A stretch of DNA of 64,000 bases from Pontibacter sp. SGAir0037 (GTDB taxonomy: Bacteria > Bacteroidota > Bacteroidia > Cytophagales > Hymenobacteraceae). Positions within the stretch are counted from its first letter, which is position 1; each line of letters opens with the position of its first letter. Position numbers and translations under genes: made by a program. The notes beneath the pieces were generated by a model. The model searched no databases and had not been told where the DNA came from. It saw nothing but the letters and a program-made list of their open reading frames with translations. Shown piece after piece: positions 36,408-44,713 of this stretch. The DNA is taken from assembly GCF_005491705.1 (NCBI RefSeq), contig NZ_CP028092.1:1674001-1738000 (forward strand), given 5' to 3'.

Positions 36408-37508
36408 ATGACTAAAATACAAGACGTGATTAAAGTGCTGGAGCAACTGGCTCCTGTCCCCTACCAGGAAAGTTATGATAACGCAGGTTTACAAACCGGT
36501 AACCCGGGCGATGAGGTAAAGGGCGTGCTGGTAACCCTGGATTGTACTGAAAAAGTAGTGGAGGAAGCTATCGCTAAAGGCTGCAATCTTATTGTAGCAC
36601 ATCATCCGGTTATTTTTAAAGGCTTAAAACAGCTGACGGGACGAAGTTATGTGGAACGCACTATCATTAAAGCCATTCAACATCATGTTGCTATCTACGC
36701 CTGCCACACAAACCTGGACAATGTGCACAACGGCGTTAACGCCAAGGTTGCAGAAAAACTGGAGCTACATCAGCCTAAGATACTGGCAAGCAAATCTCAA
36801 ACGCTCTTACAACTGGTCACATTTGTTCCGGTAGCAGATACAGACCATGTACTGCAGGCACTTCATAAAGCAGGCGCAGGTCAGATTGGTAACTACCATA
36901 ATTGCAGCTTCCGGGTGCAGGGAACGGGACAGTTTTTACCATCCGACAAAGCAGATCCCGCCATAGGGCAAGCTGGAAAGCCGGAGCAGGTGCAGGAAAA
37001 CCGACTAGAGCTTATATTCCCGGCTTATTTACAGCATAACATCATGAAGGCCCTGGTGGAGGCACATCCGTATGAAGAGGTGGCGCATTATATTACCGCT
37101 TTGGAAAACCGGAACCAGGAAGTAGGCATTGGTATGATCGGCGAACTTAAAGAAGCTCTTTCCGAAGAAGAGTTCCTGCAGTACCTGAAACAGAAAATGA
37201 AACTACAGGGGCTTCGATATACTTCTGTAGGTGCAAAAAAAATTAAAAAAGTGGCAGTTTGCGGCGGTGCAGGCAGCTTCCTGATCAAAGACAGTATCCG
37301 CCATGGTGCTGATGCACTGGTTACTGCCGACCTGAAATACCATGAGTTTTTCGATGCCGAAGACAAGCTGATGATTGCCGACATCGGTCACTACGAAAGT
37401 GAGGTATTTACAAAGGAGATTTTTTATGACGTAATTTCAAAAAATTTCCTTAATTTTGCAGTCGATTTATCAGAAACTAACACGAACCCTGTCAGATACA
37501 CTTTTTAA
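36408..37508 (+). CDS. Nif3-like dinuclear metal-centre protein
   Basis: 366 aa with the Nif3/YqfO architecture: two Nif3 halves separated by an inserted PII-like domain (about 125-240, near TLLQLVTFVPVADTDHVLQAL). Metal ligands are visible in IVAHHPVIFKG (near 64) and CHTNLDNVHNG (near 105), and near the C-terminus in DLKYHEFF and DIGHYESE. The family forms hexameric toroids. It is often annotated as GTP cyclohydrolase 1 type 2, but the activity is not settled. The zinc-ribbon gene starts 3 nt after its stop, a pairing common in bacteria. Confidence 0.93.
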   Translation: MTKIQDVIKVLEQLAPVPYQESYDNAGLQTGNPGDEVKGVLVTLDCTEKVVEEAIAKGCNLIVAHHPVIFKGLKQLTGRSYVERTIIKAIQHHVAIYACHTNLDNVHNGVNAKVAEKLELHQPKILASKSQTLLQLVTFVPVADTDHVLQALHKAGAGQIGNYHNCSFRVQGTGQFLPSDKADPAIGQAGKPEQVQENRLELIFPAYLQHNIMKALVEAHPYEEVAHYITALENRNQEVGIGMIGELKEALSEEEFLQYLKQKMKLQGLRYTSVGAKKIKKVAVCGGAGSFLIKDSIRHGADALVTADLKYHEFFDAEDKLMIADIGHYESEVFTKEIFYDVISKNFLNFAVDLSETNTNPVRYTF

Positions 37509-37511
37509 TTC

Positions 37512-38243
37512 ATGGAAAGTACGGTAGCCAGTAAATTAGATGCATTATTACATCTCCAGAGCATCGATTCTCAACTAGACGAAATTAGACGCGTAAGAGG
37601 CGATTTGCCTGAAGAAGTTCGTGATCTTGAAGATGAGATAGAAGGTTATGAGGTGCGGGTTAGTAAGTTCGACGATGAGGTTGCCGCCTTGAACGATGCC
37701 ATCGCTCAGCGCAGACAGTCTATAAAAGATGCTGAAAGCCTGATTCGCAAGTACGAGGACCAGCAGGTGAATGTACGCAACAACCGCGAATACGATGCCA
37801 TCACAAAAGAAATCGAATTGCAGAAACTTGAGATTCAGGTAGCAGAGAAAAAAATTAAAGAAGCTTACTACCAGATCGATCAGAAGAACAACGAGATTGA
37901 AGGTACCAAGCACCGTTTAGAAGAACGCAAAAAAGATTTAGATAACAAGAAAAACGAGCTGGAGCAGATCGTTTCTGAAAGCGAAGACGAAGAAAAGAAA
38001 CTGGAGCAGGACAGAGAAACCGCTGCAGCAAAGATCGAAGATCGTCTTTTAAGCGCCTATACCCGTATCCGCAAAAACGTACGTAACGGCCTTGCTGTTG
38101 TTCCTGTTAAACGCGATGCCTGTGGCGGTTGCTTCAACACCGTGCCTCCTCAGCGCCAGGCAGATATTGCTGCACAGAAAAAAGTTATTGTGTGCGAGCA
38201 CTGCGGCAGAATATTAGCAGGCGTAGAGCACCGCATTTATTAA
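37512..38243 (+). CDS. Coiled-coil protein with C4-type zinc ribbon (DUF164/CdsZ family)
   Basis: 243 aa. Residues about 15-190 are a nearly continuous charged coiled coil. The C-terminus is a four-cysteine zinc ribbon: Cys204 and Cys207 (ACGGC), Cys228 and Cys231 (CEHC). The family is widespread, often follows nif3, and is thought to bind nucleic acid or assist secretion in some bacteria, but no activity is established. The VPPQRQADI segment between the Cys pairs is typical. Cytoplasmic. It sits 3 nt after nif3 and 10 nt before the TPR gene, so these are co-transcribed. Confidence 0.92.
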   Translation: MESTVASKLDALLHLQSIDSQLDEIRRVRGDLPEEVRDLEDEIEGYEVRVSKFDDEVAALNDAIAQRRQSIKDAESLIRKYEDQQVNVRNNREYDAITKEIELQKLEIQVAEKKIKEAYYQIDQKNNEIEGTKHRLEERKKDLDNKKNELEQIVSESEDEEKKLEQDRETAAAKIEDRLLSAYTRIRKNVRNGLAVVPVKRDACGGCFNTVPPQRQADIAAQKKVIVCEHCGRILAGVEHRIY

Positions 38244-38253
38244 TTGAATTCTT

Positions 38254-39768
38254 ATGCTAAGCGGTAATCGCTTGAAACAATATCTTAAAAGGATGGCTAA
38301 TCACCATCCTTTTTTTTTAATAATCTTCCTTACGCTTCTTCCGCTGCAAAGCGCATTGGCAGCCTCTGCCTTTAATTGGCGGGTGGCCAATGCCTACCAA
38401 GAAACAATTAAACTAAAAATTGACAAAGGAAGAGGTCTGATAGCGGCAGAACTACAGGACAGCCCTGCTAATGCCACCGCTATACTTATTGCGAACTACC
38501 AGGATTTTCTGATCTTGATGGTACAGCAACATCCTGGCAGCTTTAAAAAGCTGATTAACGCCCAGGAAAAAAGGCTGGCGCAATTGAGTAGTTTAAAAGA
38601 GAAGTCTCCCTGGGTGGGGTTCAGTGTGGCAGAAATCAGGCTACAGCTGGCAATCAGCTACCTGCTGGCTGATAGTAAACTGGCGGCTGCCTGGGAGTTT
38701 CGTAAAGCTTTCCTGCAATACCAGGCTAATGCTAAAAGCTATCCTTCTTTTATTCCAAACAAAAAATCCTATGGTGTATTGCTGGCACTGGTAGGCTCCG
38801 TACCGGATAACTACAAGTGGTTACTAAACATTATAGGCATGAAAGGGAGTGTAAAAGCCGGCATGCAGCATTTACAGGCAGCAGCTTCGCAGGAGAATCC
38901 CTTTCAGGAAGAGGCTGTATTACTTAAACTTGTACTGGAACAACTAATCGATCAGCAACAGGAGCAGCATGTTATGTCCACAATAAACACGCTGCTGAAA
39001 CAGAACCCGGATAACCTGCTTTATACTTTCACGGCCATTCATATGCTTAAGAAAATAAAGAAAAGCGATGCGGCCTTGCAGTACTATTTAAAACGACCAG
39101 GCGGAAAAGATTACCTTTCTTTCCCTTACCTGCACTACATGGCTGCCGATGTGTACCTGGCGAAAGGGCAGTTTGAACGTTCCATCCAGGAAAACCAATA
39201 TTTTCTGACTAATCATGAAGGTACGAATCATTTAAAGGCAGCTAACTTCAAGCTTTTTCAGGCATACTGGCTTAGCAACAACCAGCAGATGGCCGGCCGT
39301 TACTACAGCAGAATAAGCGAAGTGGGCAAAACCCTGGTAGATGAAGACATTTATGCAGCACGCTTTGTGCAGGAAGAGACACAACTTCAAAGAGAACTGC
39401 TTTTGGCCCGCCTGCGCTCTGACGGAGGCTATTACCGTGAGGCCCTGGCAGACCTTAATGATTTTAGCTTAACCAAAGATACCCCGCATCCGGTTAAGCT
39501 GGAATACCTGTACCGCAAGGCACGTATATATCATGGACTGGAAGATATGGCACAGGCGAAAAAATTTTATGAGTTTACAATTAATGCTTCAGGTACATCT
39601 ACTTTATATTTTGCACCCAATGCAGCATTGCAGCTTGGCTACATCTACCTCGAAGAAAACAATAAAGCAAAGGCAAAAAGCTGCTTTCAGGCGGCCATAA
39701 ACTATAAGGACCATGCCTATAAGAATAGCATAGACTCTAAAGCCAAGCTTGCACTTTCTTCGCTATAG
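38254..39768 (+). CDS. Secreted TPR-like protein, function unknown
   Basis: 504 aa; a second ATG at 38293 (MANHHPFFL) would give a shorter and equally good signal peptide ending ALAAS. The mature part is almost wholly helical, with tetratricopeptide-like pairs, for example LHYMAADVYLAKGQFERSIQENQYFL near 290, LEYLYRKARIYHGLEDMAQAKKFYEFT near 410, and AALQLGYIYLEENNKAKAKSCFQAAI near 455. It is likely a periplasmic scaffold. It lies 10 nt after the zinc-ribbon gene and 11 nt before pabB, inside a four-gene run. No enzymatic motif is seen. Confidence 0.82.
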   Translation: MLSGNRLKQYLKRMANHHPFFLIIFLTLLPLQSALAASAFNWRVANAYQETIKLKIDKGRGLIAAELQDSPANATAILIANYQDFLILMVQQHPGSFKKLINAQEKRLAQLSSLKEKSPWVGFSVAEIRLQLAISYLLADSKLAAAWEFRKAFLQYQANAKSYPSFIPNKKSYGVLLALVGSVPDNYKWLLNIIGMKGSVKAGMQHLQAAASQENPFQEEAVLLKLVLEQLIDQQQEQHVMSTINTLLKQNPDNLLYTFTAIHMLKKIKKSDAALQYYLKRPGGKDYLSFPYLHYMAADVYLAKGQFERSIQENQYFLTNHEGTNHLKAANFKLFQAYWLSNNQQMAGRYYSRISEVGKTLVDEDIYAARFVQEETQLQRELLLARLRSDGGYYREALADLNDFSLTKDTPHPVKLEYLYRKARIYHGLEDMAQAKKFYEFTINASGTSTLYFAPNAALQLGYIYLEENNKAKAKSCFQAAINYKDHAYKNSIDSKAKLALSSL

Positions 39769-39779
39769 GAAATTGTTTT

Positions 39780-41078
39780 ATGATATTTAAATCAACGGTT
39801 TCTGTTTCTTCTTTACCAGTATCTCTTGAAGAATTCCGCTTAAGGGCACTGGCCTGGGCAAATCAGTTTTCTTTGGTAGCCTACTATACTTCAAACAATA
39901 TCCCATACCCTTACCAGGGCTTTAAACATATGCTGGCTGTTTCAGATGGCCCGGCTTTGCCTATAGATGAAACGTCTGCGCTTAGCAGCTTCAGAACAAT
40001 AATCCAGCGTACCCCGGACTATTACTGCGGCTTCTTTAACTATGACCTGAAGAATCAGATTGAAACCCTCAGCAGCAAGAACCACGATCATATAGGCTTT
40101 CCGCTGATCTTCTTCTTTCGGCCGGAGGTGACGATATTCTTTGACAGTGCAGAAAGTATAAGCATAGCAAGCAGCGTAGATTCCATTGCCGCTATTATAG
40201 ATGCCATTCTACTCACCCCTGCTCCTTTTGCAAAAGGGAACCAGTCAGTTCAAGTAAAACAACGGGTAAATCCGACCACTTACAAAGCAACTGTAGAGCG
40301 TATAAAAAATCACATACTGGAGGGCGATGTGTATGAACTAAACTATTGCATCGAATTTTACGCTGAACAGGCTGTCGTCACTCCGCTGGATCTGTTTCTG
40401 GCTTTAAATACAACATCACCCACTCCTTTTGCGGGCTACCTCAAAGCTGAAGATAAATATTTAGTCTGTGCTTCTCCTGAGCGCTTTCTTAAAAAGGAGG
40501 GCAGAAAACTTACCTCACAACCTATCAAAGGAACTATACGGCGCGGTGCAACACCAGAAGAAGATGTACTGCTGCAACAGCAGCTGCGGAACAGCGAAAA
40601 AGAACTGGCTGAAAACATGATGATTGTTGACCTGGTGCGCAACGATCTGAGAAAGTCCTGCTCTACAGGCACTGTTCGCGTAGAAGAGATGTTCGGTATT
40701 TACGGCTTCAAACAGGTCTCGCAAATGATATCGACTATCACTGGTGAGTTGCAGCCGGGAAAAGATCTGACAGATGCCCTGCGAGGTGCATTTCCAATGG
40801 GAAGCATGACAGGCGCACCTAAAATAAGGGCTATGGAGCTAATAGAAGAGATAGAGAATACAAAGCGTGGCTTATATGCTGGAGCCTATGGGTACCTTAC
40901 ACCAGAGCAGGATGCCGACTTTAATGTGGTTATTCGCAGCATCCAGTATAATGCCTCCACCCAATATCTCTCCTTTATGGTGGGCAGTGCTATCACATAC
41001 GATTCAGACCCGGAGCAAGAATACCAGGAATGCCTGCTGAAGGCGCAGGCTATTTTAAAAGTACTTGGCCAGGGCTGA
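39780..41078 (+). CDS. pabB: Aminodeoxychorismate synthase component I
   Basis: 432 aa chorismate-binding enzyme of folate synthesis. It adds ammonia to chorismate to form aminodeoxychorismate. The PIKGT motif (QPIKGTIRRG) holds the Lys that separates PabB from anthranilate synthase (PIAGT). Other family blocks are ELAENMMIVDLVRNDL, GSMTGAPKIRAMELI and GLYAGAYGYL. The N-terminal about 150 residues are the less conserved beta domain. pabA and pabC are not adjacent, so glutaminase and lyase must be encoded elsewhere. Last gene of the nif3-zinc ribbon-TPR-pabB run. The 280-nt gap that follows has no gene and contains AT-rich repeats. Confidence 0.92.
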   Translation: MIFKSTVSVSSLPVSLEEFRLRALAWANQFSLVAYYTSNNIPYPYQGFKHMLAVSDGPALPIDETSALSSFRTIIQRTPDYYCGFFNYDLKNQIETLSSKNHDHIGFPLIFFFRPEVTIFFDSAESISIASSVDSIAAIIDAILLTPAPFAKGNQSVQVKQRVNPTTYKATVERIKNHILEGDVYELNYCIEFYAEQAVVTPLDLFLALNTTSPTPFAGYLKAEDKYLVCASPERFLKKEGRKLTSQPIKGTIRRGATPEEDVLLQQQLRNSEKELAENMMIVDLVRNDLRKSCSTGTVRVEEMFGIYGFKQVSQMISTITGELQPGKDLTDALRGAFPMGSMTGAPKIRAMELIEEIENTKRGLYAGAYGYLTPEQDADFNVVIRSIQYNASTQYLSFMVGSAITYDSDPEQEYQECLLKAQAILKVLGQG

Positions 41079-41104
41079 TGGTTGCTCCTTCAGCAAATGT
41101 GAAT

Positions 41105-41295
41105 GACGAATTAGAAATTATGAATGGTAAGAAGTTTAAATTTTCTTAGTACCCTAAATGGTACTGTCTCGCATAAACCTCTAATTGTTCAACTTCGATA
41201 AAGAGTGTATTGTAAGGTCCGCTTAAAACTATACATACTTAATCTCAACCCCACATTCTTAATTCATAACTTTTAATTCATAATTCTTTTCACCG
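41105..41295. repeat. AT-rich inverted dispersed repeat (AATTCATAATT type)
   Basis: GAATTAGAAATTATGAAT (41108-41125) is mirrored by ATTCATAACTTTTAATTCATAATTC units near 41264-41287 (given here only as the repeated ATTCATAA core). The arms flank about 150 nt of non-coding DNA between pabB and miaB. This may be a decayed small repeat element; there is no transposase. Confidence 0.45.
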
Positions 41296-41331
41296 CCTGT
41301 CATTCTGTCACATCATTTGTAATCTTATTTG

Positions 41332-41339
41332 TATATTTG
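41332..41339 (+). promoter_or_regulatory. Possible -7 box of miaB
   Basis: TATATTTG fits TAnnTTTG and lies 19 nt before the miaB ATG; the upstream TTTG at 41316 is closer (12 nt) than the usual 17-23 nt. Confidence 0.4.
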
Positions 41340-41358
41340 CAGCTGAAAGAGTATCCCT

Positions 41359-42792
41359 ATGAATACGATAGTAGATTTAGATTTTATAGATAATCGCACA
41401 CCAGAGCAGGCAGCAGCCTCATGCGATACACATATTACAGTAGAAACCAATACAGGGAAGTCACGCAAGCTATACATAGAAAGCTATGGATGTGCAATGA
41501 ATTTCTCTGATAGCGAGATTGTTTCCTCTATCATGCATGAACAGGGTTTCGATACCACCTCCACCATAGAAAATGCGGATGTGGTTTTCCTGAACACCTG
41601 CTCCATCCGTGAAAAAGCAGAGCAAACTGTTCGCAACCGCTTAGGCCAGATCAATTACCACAAGCGCAAAAATCCGGGTATGGTAATCGGTGTGCTGGGC
41701 TGTATGGCCGAACGCCTGAAAAAATCTTTACTGGAGGAAGAGAAAATTGTTGACCTTGTGGTAGGTCCTGATGCCTATCGTGACCTGCCTAACCTGATCA
41801 ATGAAGTAGATGGCGGTCAGAAAGCAGTAAATGTGCTTCTTTCCCGTGAAGAAACATACGCTGACATTAACCCGATCAGGTTAAACAGCAACGGCGTGAG
41901 CGCCTTTATCTCGATTATGCGTGGCTGTGACAACATGTGCTCTTTCTGCGTGGTGCCCTTTACGCGTGGCCGTGAGCGTAGCCGCGACGCACATTCTATT
42001 GTGCGCGAAGCAGAAAGCCTGGTAGCACAAGGCTACAAGGAAGTAACGCTGCTGGGCCAGAACGTAGATTCCTATAAGTGGGCATCTGAAGGCGGAACGG
42101 AGTCAGTTAACTTTGCCCAACTGCTGGAGAAAGTGGCGCTTGTAAGTCCTGACCTGCGTGTTCGCTTCTCGACCTCACACCCAAAAGATATTACAGATGA
42201 GGTGCTGTATACGATGAAGAAGTATGACAACATCTGCAAATACATTCACCTTCCTGCGCAGAGTGGAAATTCCCGTGTACTGGAACTGATGAACCGCACC
42301 TACGACCGTGATTGGTACATCAACCGGGTTGACGCGATCAGAAATATACTGGGCGAAGAGTGTGGCATTTCTTCTGATATGATTACCGGATTCTGCACCG
42401 AAACGGAAGAAGAACACCAGGATACGCTTTCGCTTATGGAATATGTGCAGTACGATTACTCTTATATGTTCTTCTATTCGGAACGCCCGGGTACGCTGGC
42501 GGCCAGAAAACTGGAAGACGACATTCCGCTGGAGGTGAAGAAAAGAAGGCTCGATGAAATTATAAATAAACAGCGGGAAACTTCCCTGGCCCGCAACAAG
42601 CGTGACATCGGTAAAGTGCACCGAGTACTGGTAGAGAACTTTTCCAAAAAATCCCAAGATCAACTGAGTGGCCGAAACGACCAGAACAAAGTAGTGATCT
42701 TCGACAAGAAGCACTACCAAAAAGGCGATTATGTAAACGTGCTGGTACACGACTGCAGCGTTGGCACCCTGTTCGGTGAAGCGGTTGACTAA
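41359..42792 (+). CDS. miaB: tRNA-2-methylthio-N6-dimethylallyladenosine synthase
   Basis: 477 aa radical-SAM methylthiotransferase that turns i6A37 into ms2i6A37. UPF0004 ligands are Cys45 (ESYGCAMN), Cys81 (LNTCSIR) and Cys115 (LGCMAER). The radical SAM motif is Cys190-Cys194-Cys197 (GCDNMCSFC). The C-terminal TRAM domain spans about 405-475 ([18 protein letters not shown]). The N-terminal about 30 residues are an extension usual in Bacteroidetes. With MiaE (32378-32983) it provides two successive steps of ms2io6A formation; miaA is not in the window. The sigma-54 regulator follows after a repeat-filled 104-nt gap. Confidence 0.97.
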   Translation: MNTIVDLDFIDNRTPEQAAASCDTHITVETNTGKSRKLYIESYGCAMNFSDSEIVSSIMHEQGFDTTSTIENADVVFLNTCSIREKAEQTVRNRLGQINYHKRKNPGMVIGVLGCMAERLKKSLLEEEKIVDLVVGPDAYRDLPNLINEVDGGQKAVNVLLSREETYADINPIRLNSNGVSAFISIMRGCDNMCSFCVVPFTRGRERSRDAHSIVREAESLVAQGYKEVTLLGQNVDSYKWASEGGTESVNFAQLLEKVALVSPDLRVRFSTSHPKDITDEVLYTMKKYDNICKYIHLPAQSGNSRVLELMNRTYDRDWYINRVDAIRNILGEECGISSDMITGFCTETEEEHQDTLSLMEYVQYDYSYMFFYSERPGTLAARKLEDDIPLEVKKRRLDEIINKQRETSLARNKRDIGKVHRVLVENFSKKSQDQLSGRNDQNKVVIFDKKHYQKGDYVNVLVHDCSVGTLFGEAVD

Positions 42793-42890
42793 TGTGCTAA
42801 TTCATTAATTTGTTAATGTGCTAATATTTATTGTCTTATCATTAGCACTCATTCTATTAGCACCTTAGCACATTTTTTCATTAGCAAATT
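42789..42890. repeat. AT-rich dispersed repeat, TTAATGTGCTAAT family
   Basis: The gap after miaB carries four related units: CTAATGTGCTAATTC (42789), TTAATGTGCTAAT (42813), ATTAGCACTC (42841) and TTAGCACCTTAGCACATT (42857). The same core occurs in inverse form at 32349-32374. Units on both strands let the segment fold into alternative hairpins. Confidence 0.6.
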
Positions 42891-42896
42891 AAATTC

Positions 42897-44174
42897 ATGC
42901 GCAATATAGATATCCAGAGTACAAAACAACGTTTTGGTATTATCGGCAATTCTCCTTTGCTGAACTATGCAGTGCAGGTGGCGGTACAGGTAGCTCCAAC
43001 CGATATGACGGTGCTGATTACCGGGGAGAGTGGCAGTGGTAAAGAATCTTTCTCTAAGATCATTCATCAGCTGAGCCCCCGCAAACACGGGCAGTTTATC
43101 GCCATTAACTGCGGCGCCATACCAGAAGGCACCATAGATTCCGAATTGTTCGGGCATGAAAAAGGTTCTTTTACAGGAGCACAGGAAGCGCGTAAAGGAT
43201 ATTTTGAGGTAACTGACGGCGGCACTATTTTTCTGGATGAAATCGGGGAAATGCCTTTGGGGACACAGGCCCGCCTGCTACGTGTACTCGAAAACGGAGA
43301 GTTTATCAAAGTAGGTTCTTCAAAAGTTCAGAAGACAGATGTGCGCGTAGTTGCCGCTACCAACGTGAACCTGATGAGTGCCGTTGAAAAAGGCCAGTTC
43401 AGGGAAGACTTGTATTACCGCCTGAACACCGTGCCGATTACAGTACCTCCCCTTCGCGAGCGAGGCGACGATATTTACCTGCTATTCCGTAAATTTGCGA
43501 GTGATTTTGCTGAGAAATATAAAGTTAAACCGATTACCTTAACTCCAGATGCGGTAGAGGAACTCCTAAAGTTCAGATTCCCGGGCAATATTCGCCAGTT
43601 AAAAAATATTGTAGAACAGATTTCCGTTCTCGAATACGACAGAGAATTAAATGCCTCCCGCTTAGGCCAATATCTGCCACGGGAACAAAGCAGTAATTTT
43701 CCGGCCCTTGTAAACAGAGAAAATGTAGCCGAGCAGCCTTTTTCGGAACGCGATATCTTATATAAAGTGTTGTTCGACATGAGGCGTGACATGTCTGAAC
43801 TCAAAAAGCTGGTTTTTGAAATGATGACGCACCAGCCAAACGACGAAGACCTGCTAAAAGAGCACAGTCACCTGTTCGAGAATATGGATACCTCTGGCTA
43901 CAACGGGCGAAACTACCAGCAGGCAGAACCGAAAGAAGGATATTACCTCCCGATTAAGCACAACCAGGTACACGAGTACGAGGAGGAGCAGAAAGTAGAA
44001 GACATCCCTCACGAAACAGAAGAAGAAAGCCTGTCGCTGGAGGATAAAGAGAAAGAGCTCATTTTAAAGGCACTGAAAAAACACAACAACAAACGCAAGT
44101 ATGCGGCCCAGGATCTGGGTATTTCGGAGAGAACACTATATCGCAAGCTAAAGCAATATGATATTGAGAATTAA
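42897..44174 (+). CDS. Sigma-54-dependent activator (AAA+ and Fis HTH) without receiver domain
   Basis: 425 aa. The AAA+ domain starts almost at the N-terminus: Walker A GESGSGKE (43-50), the sigma-54 contact loop GSFTGA (90-95; the usual form is GAFTGA), Walker B TIFLDEIGEM (110-119), and the arginine-finger region REDLYYRLNTV near 169. There is no receiver, GAF or PAS domain. Residues about 265-380 form an acidic linker with a Met/Glu-rich helix, and the last about 45 residues are a Fis-type HTH (KKHNNKRKYAAQDLGISER). The protein should activate sigma-54 promoters, possibly controlled by a partner protein instead of a sensor domain. The end overlaps lptE by 17 nt, so the two are translationally linked. 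Confidence 0.92.
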   Translation: MRNIDIQSTKQRFGIIGNSPLLNYAVQVAVQVAPTDMTVLITGESGSGKESFSKIIHQLSPRKHGQFIAINCGAIPEGTIDSELFGHEKGSFTGAQEARKGYFEVTDGGTIFLDEIGEMPLGTQARLLRVLENGEFIKVGSSKVQKTDVRVVAATNVNLMSAVEKGQFREDLYYRLNTVPITVPPLRERGDDIYLLFRKFASDFAEKYKVKPITLTPDAVEELLKFRFPGNIRQLKNIVEQISVLEYDRELNASRLGQYLPREQSSNFPALVNRENVAEQPFSERDILYKVLFDMRRDMSELKKLVFEMMTHQPNDEDLLKEHSHLFENMDTSGYNGRNYQQAEPKEGYYLPIKHNQVHEYEEEQKVEDIPHETEEESLSLEDKEKELILKALKKHNNKRKYAAQDLGISERTLYRKLKQYDIEN

Positions 44175-44688
44175 AACAAAATGGGTAGTAAACTCCCTCC
44201 TGCTTCTTGTTATAGGAATATGCAACAGCTGTGGAGTCTATTCTTTTACAGGTACTAACATTGGCTCCGATATCAGAACCATCTCCATTCAGTCTTTTGA
44301 GAATGCTTCAGGGGAAGGGCCAGCCAACTTAACCCAGTTAATCACTAATAATTTTAAACAGTATTATAGCCGGAATACGAACCTGACGATTCTGCAGCGC
44401 GATGGCGATTTGCAATTGGAAGGGCAAATTGTTAGTTTTAGCGTAGCACCTGCCGCTATACAGCGGGAAGGAAACCAGGACCAGGCAAGTCTGAACCGTC
44501 TGACACTAGCTGTTCAGGTACGTTTTACCAACACAAAGGATCCTGAAGCTGATTTTGACCAGCAGTTTACGATTTCACAGGACTTTAGCCGTGAAATTGA
44601 TGTTACGCAAATATCAACAAACGACATTAACCAGCTTTCAGAGCGCCTGATTGCAGATGTTTTTACCAAATCAGTAGCTAACTGGTAG
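44158..44688 (+). CDS. lptE: LPS assembly lipoprotein LptE
   Basis: 176 aa. The lipoprotein signal ends at Cys25 (CNSC), followed by GVYSFTGTNIG, the standard opening of Bacteroidetes LptE. The central beta/alpha part contains ISIQSFENASGEGPANLTQLI and the C-terminal helix NQLSERLIADVFTKSVANW. LptE plugs the LptD barrel that inserts LPS into the outer membrane; lptD is not in the window. It overlaps the sigma-54 activator by 17 nt and precedes the acidic protein by 25 nt, and secG follows. With lpxK this fits an LPS-bearing envelope. Confidence 0.92.
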   Translation: MILRIKTKWVVNSLLLLVIGICNSCGVYSFTGTNIGSDIRTISIQSFENASGEGPANLTQLITNNFKQYYSRNTNLTILQRDGDLQLEGQIVSFSVAPAAIQREGNQDQASLNRLTLAVQVRFTNTKDPEADFDQQFTISQDFSREIDVTQISTNDINQLSERLIADVFTKSVANW

Positions 44689-44713
44689 TTTAGCTTAGGA
44701 ATAAAAGTACAGC

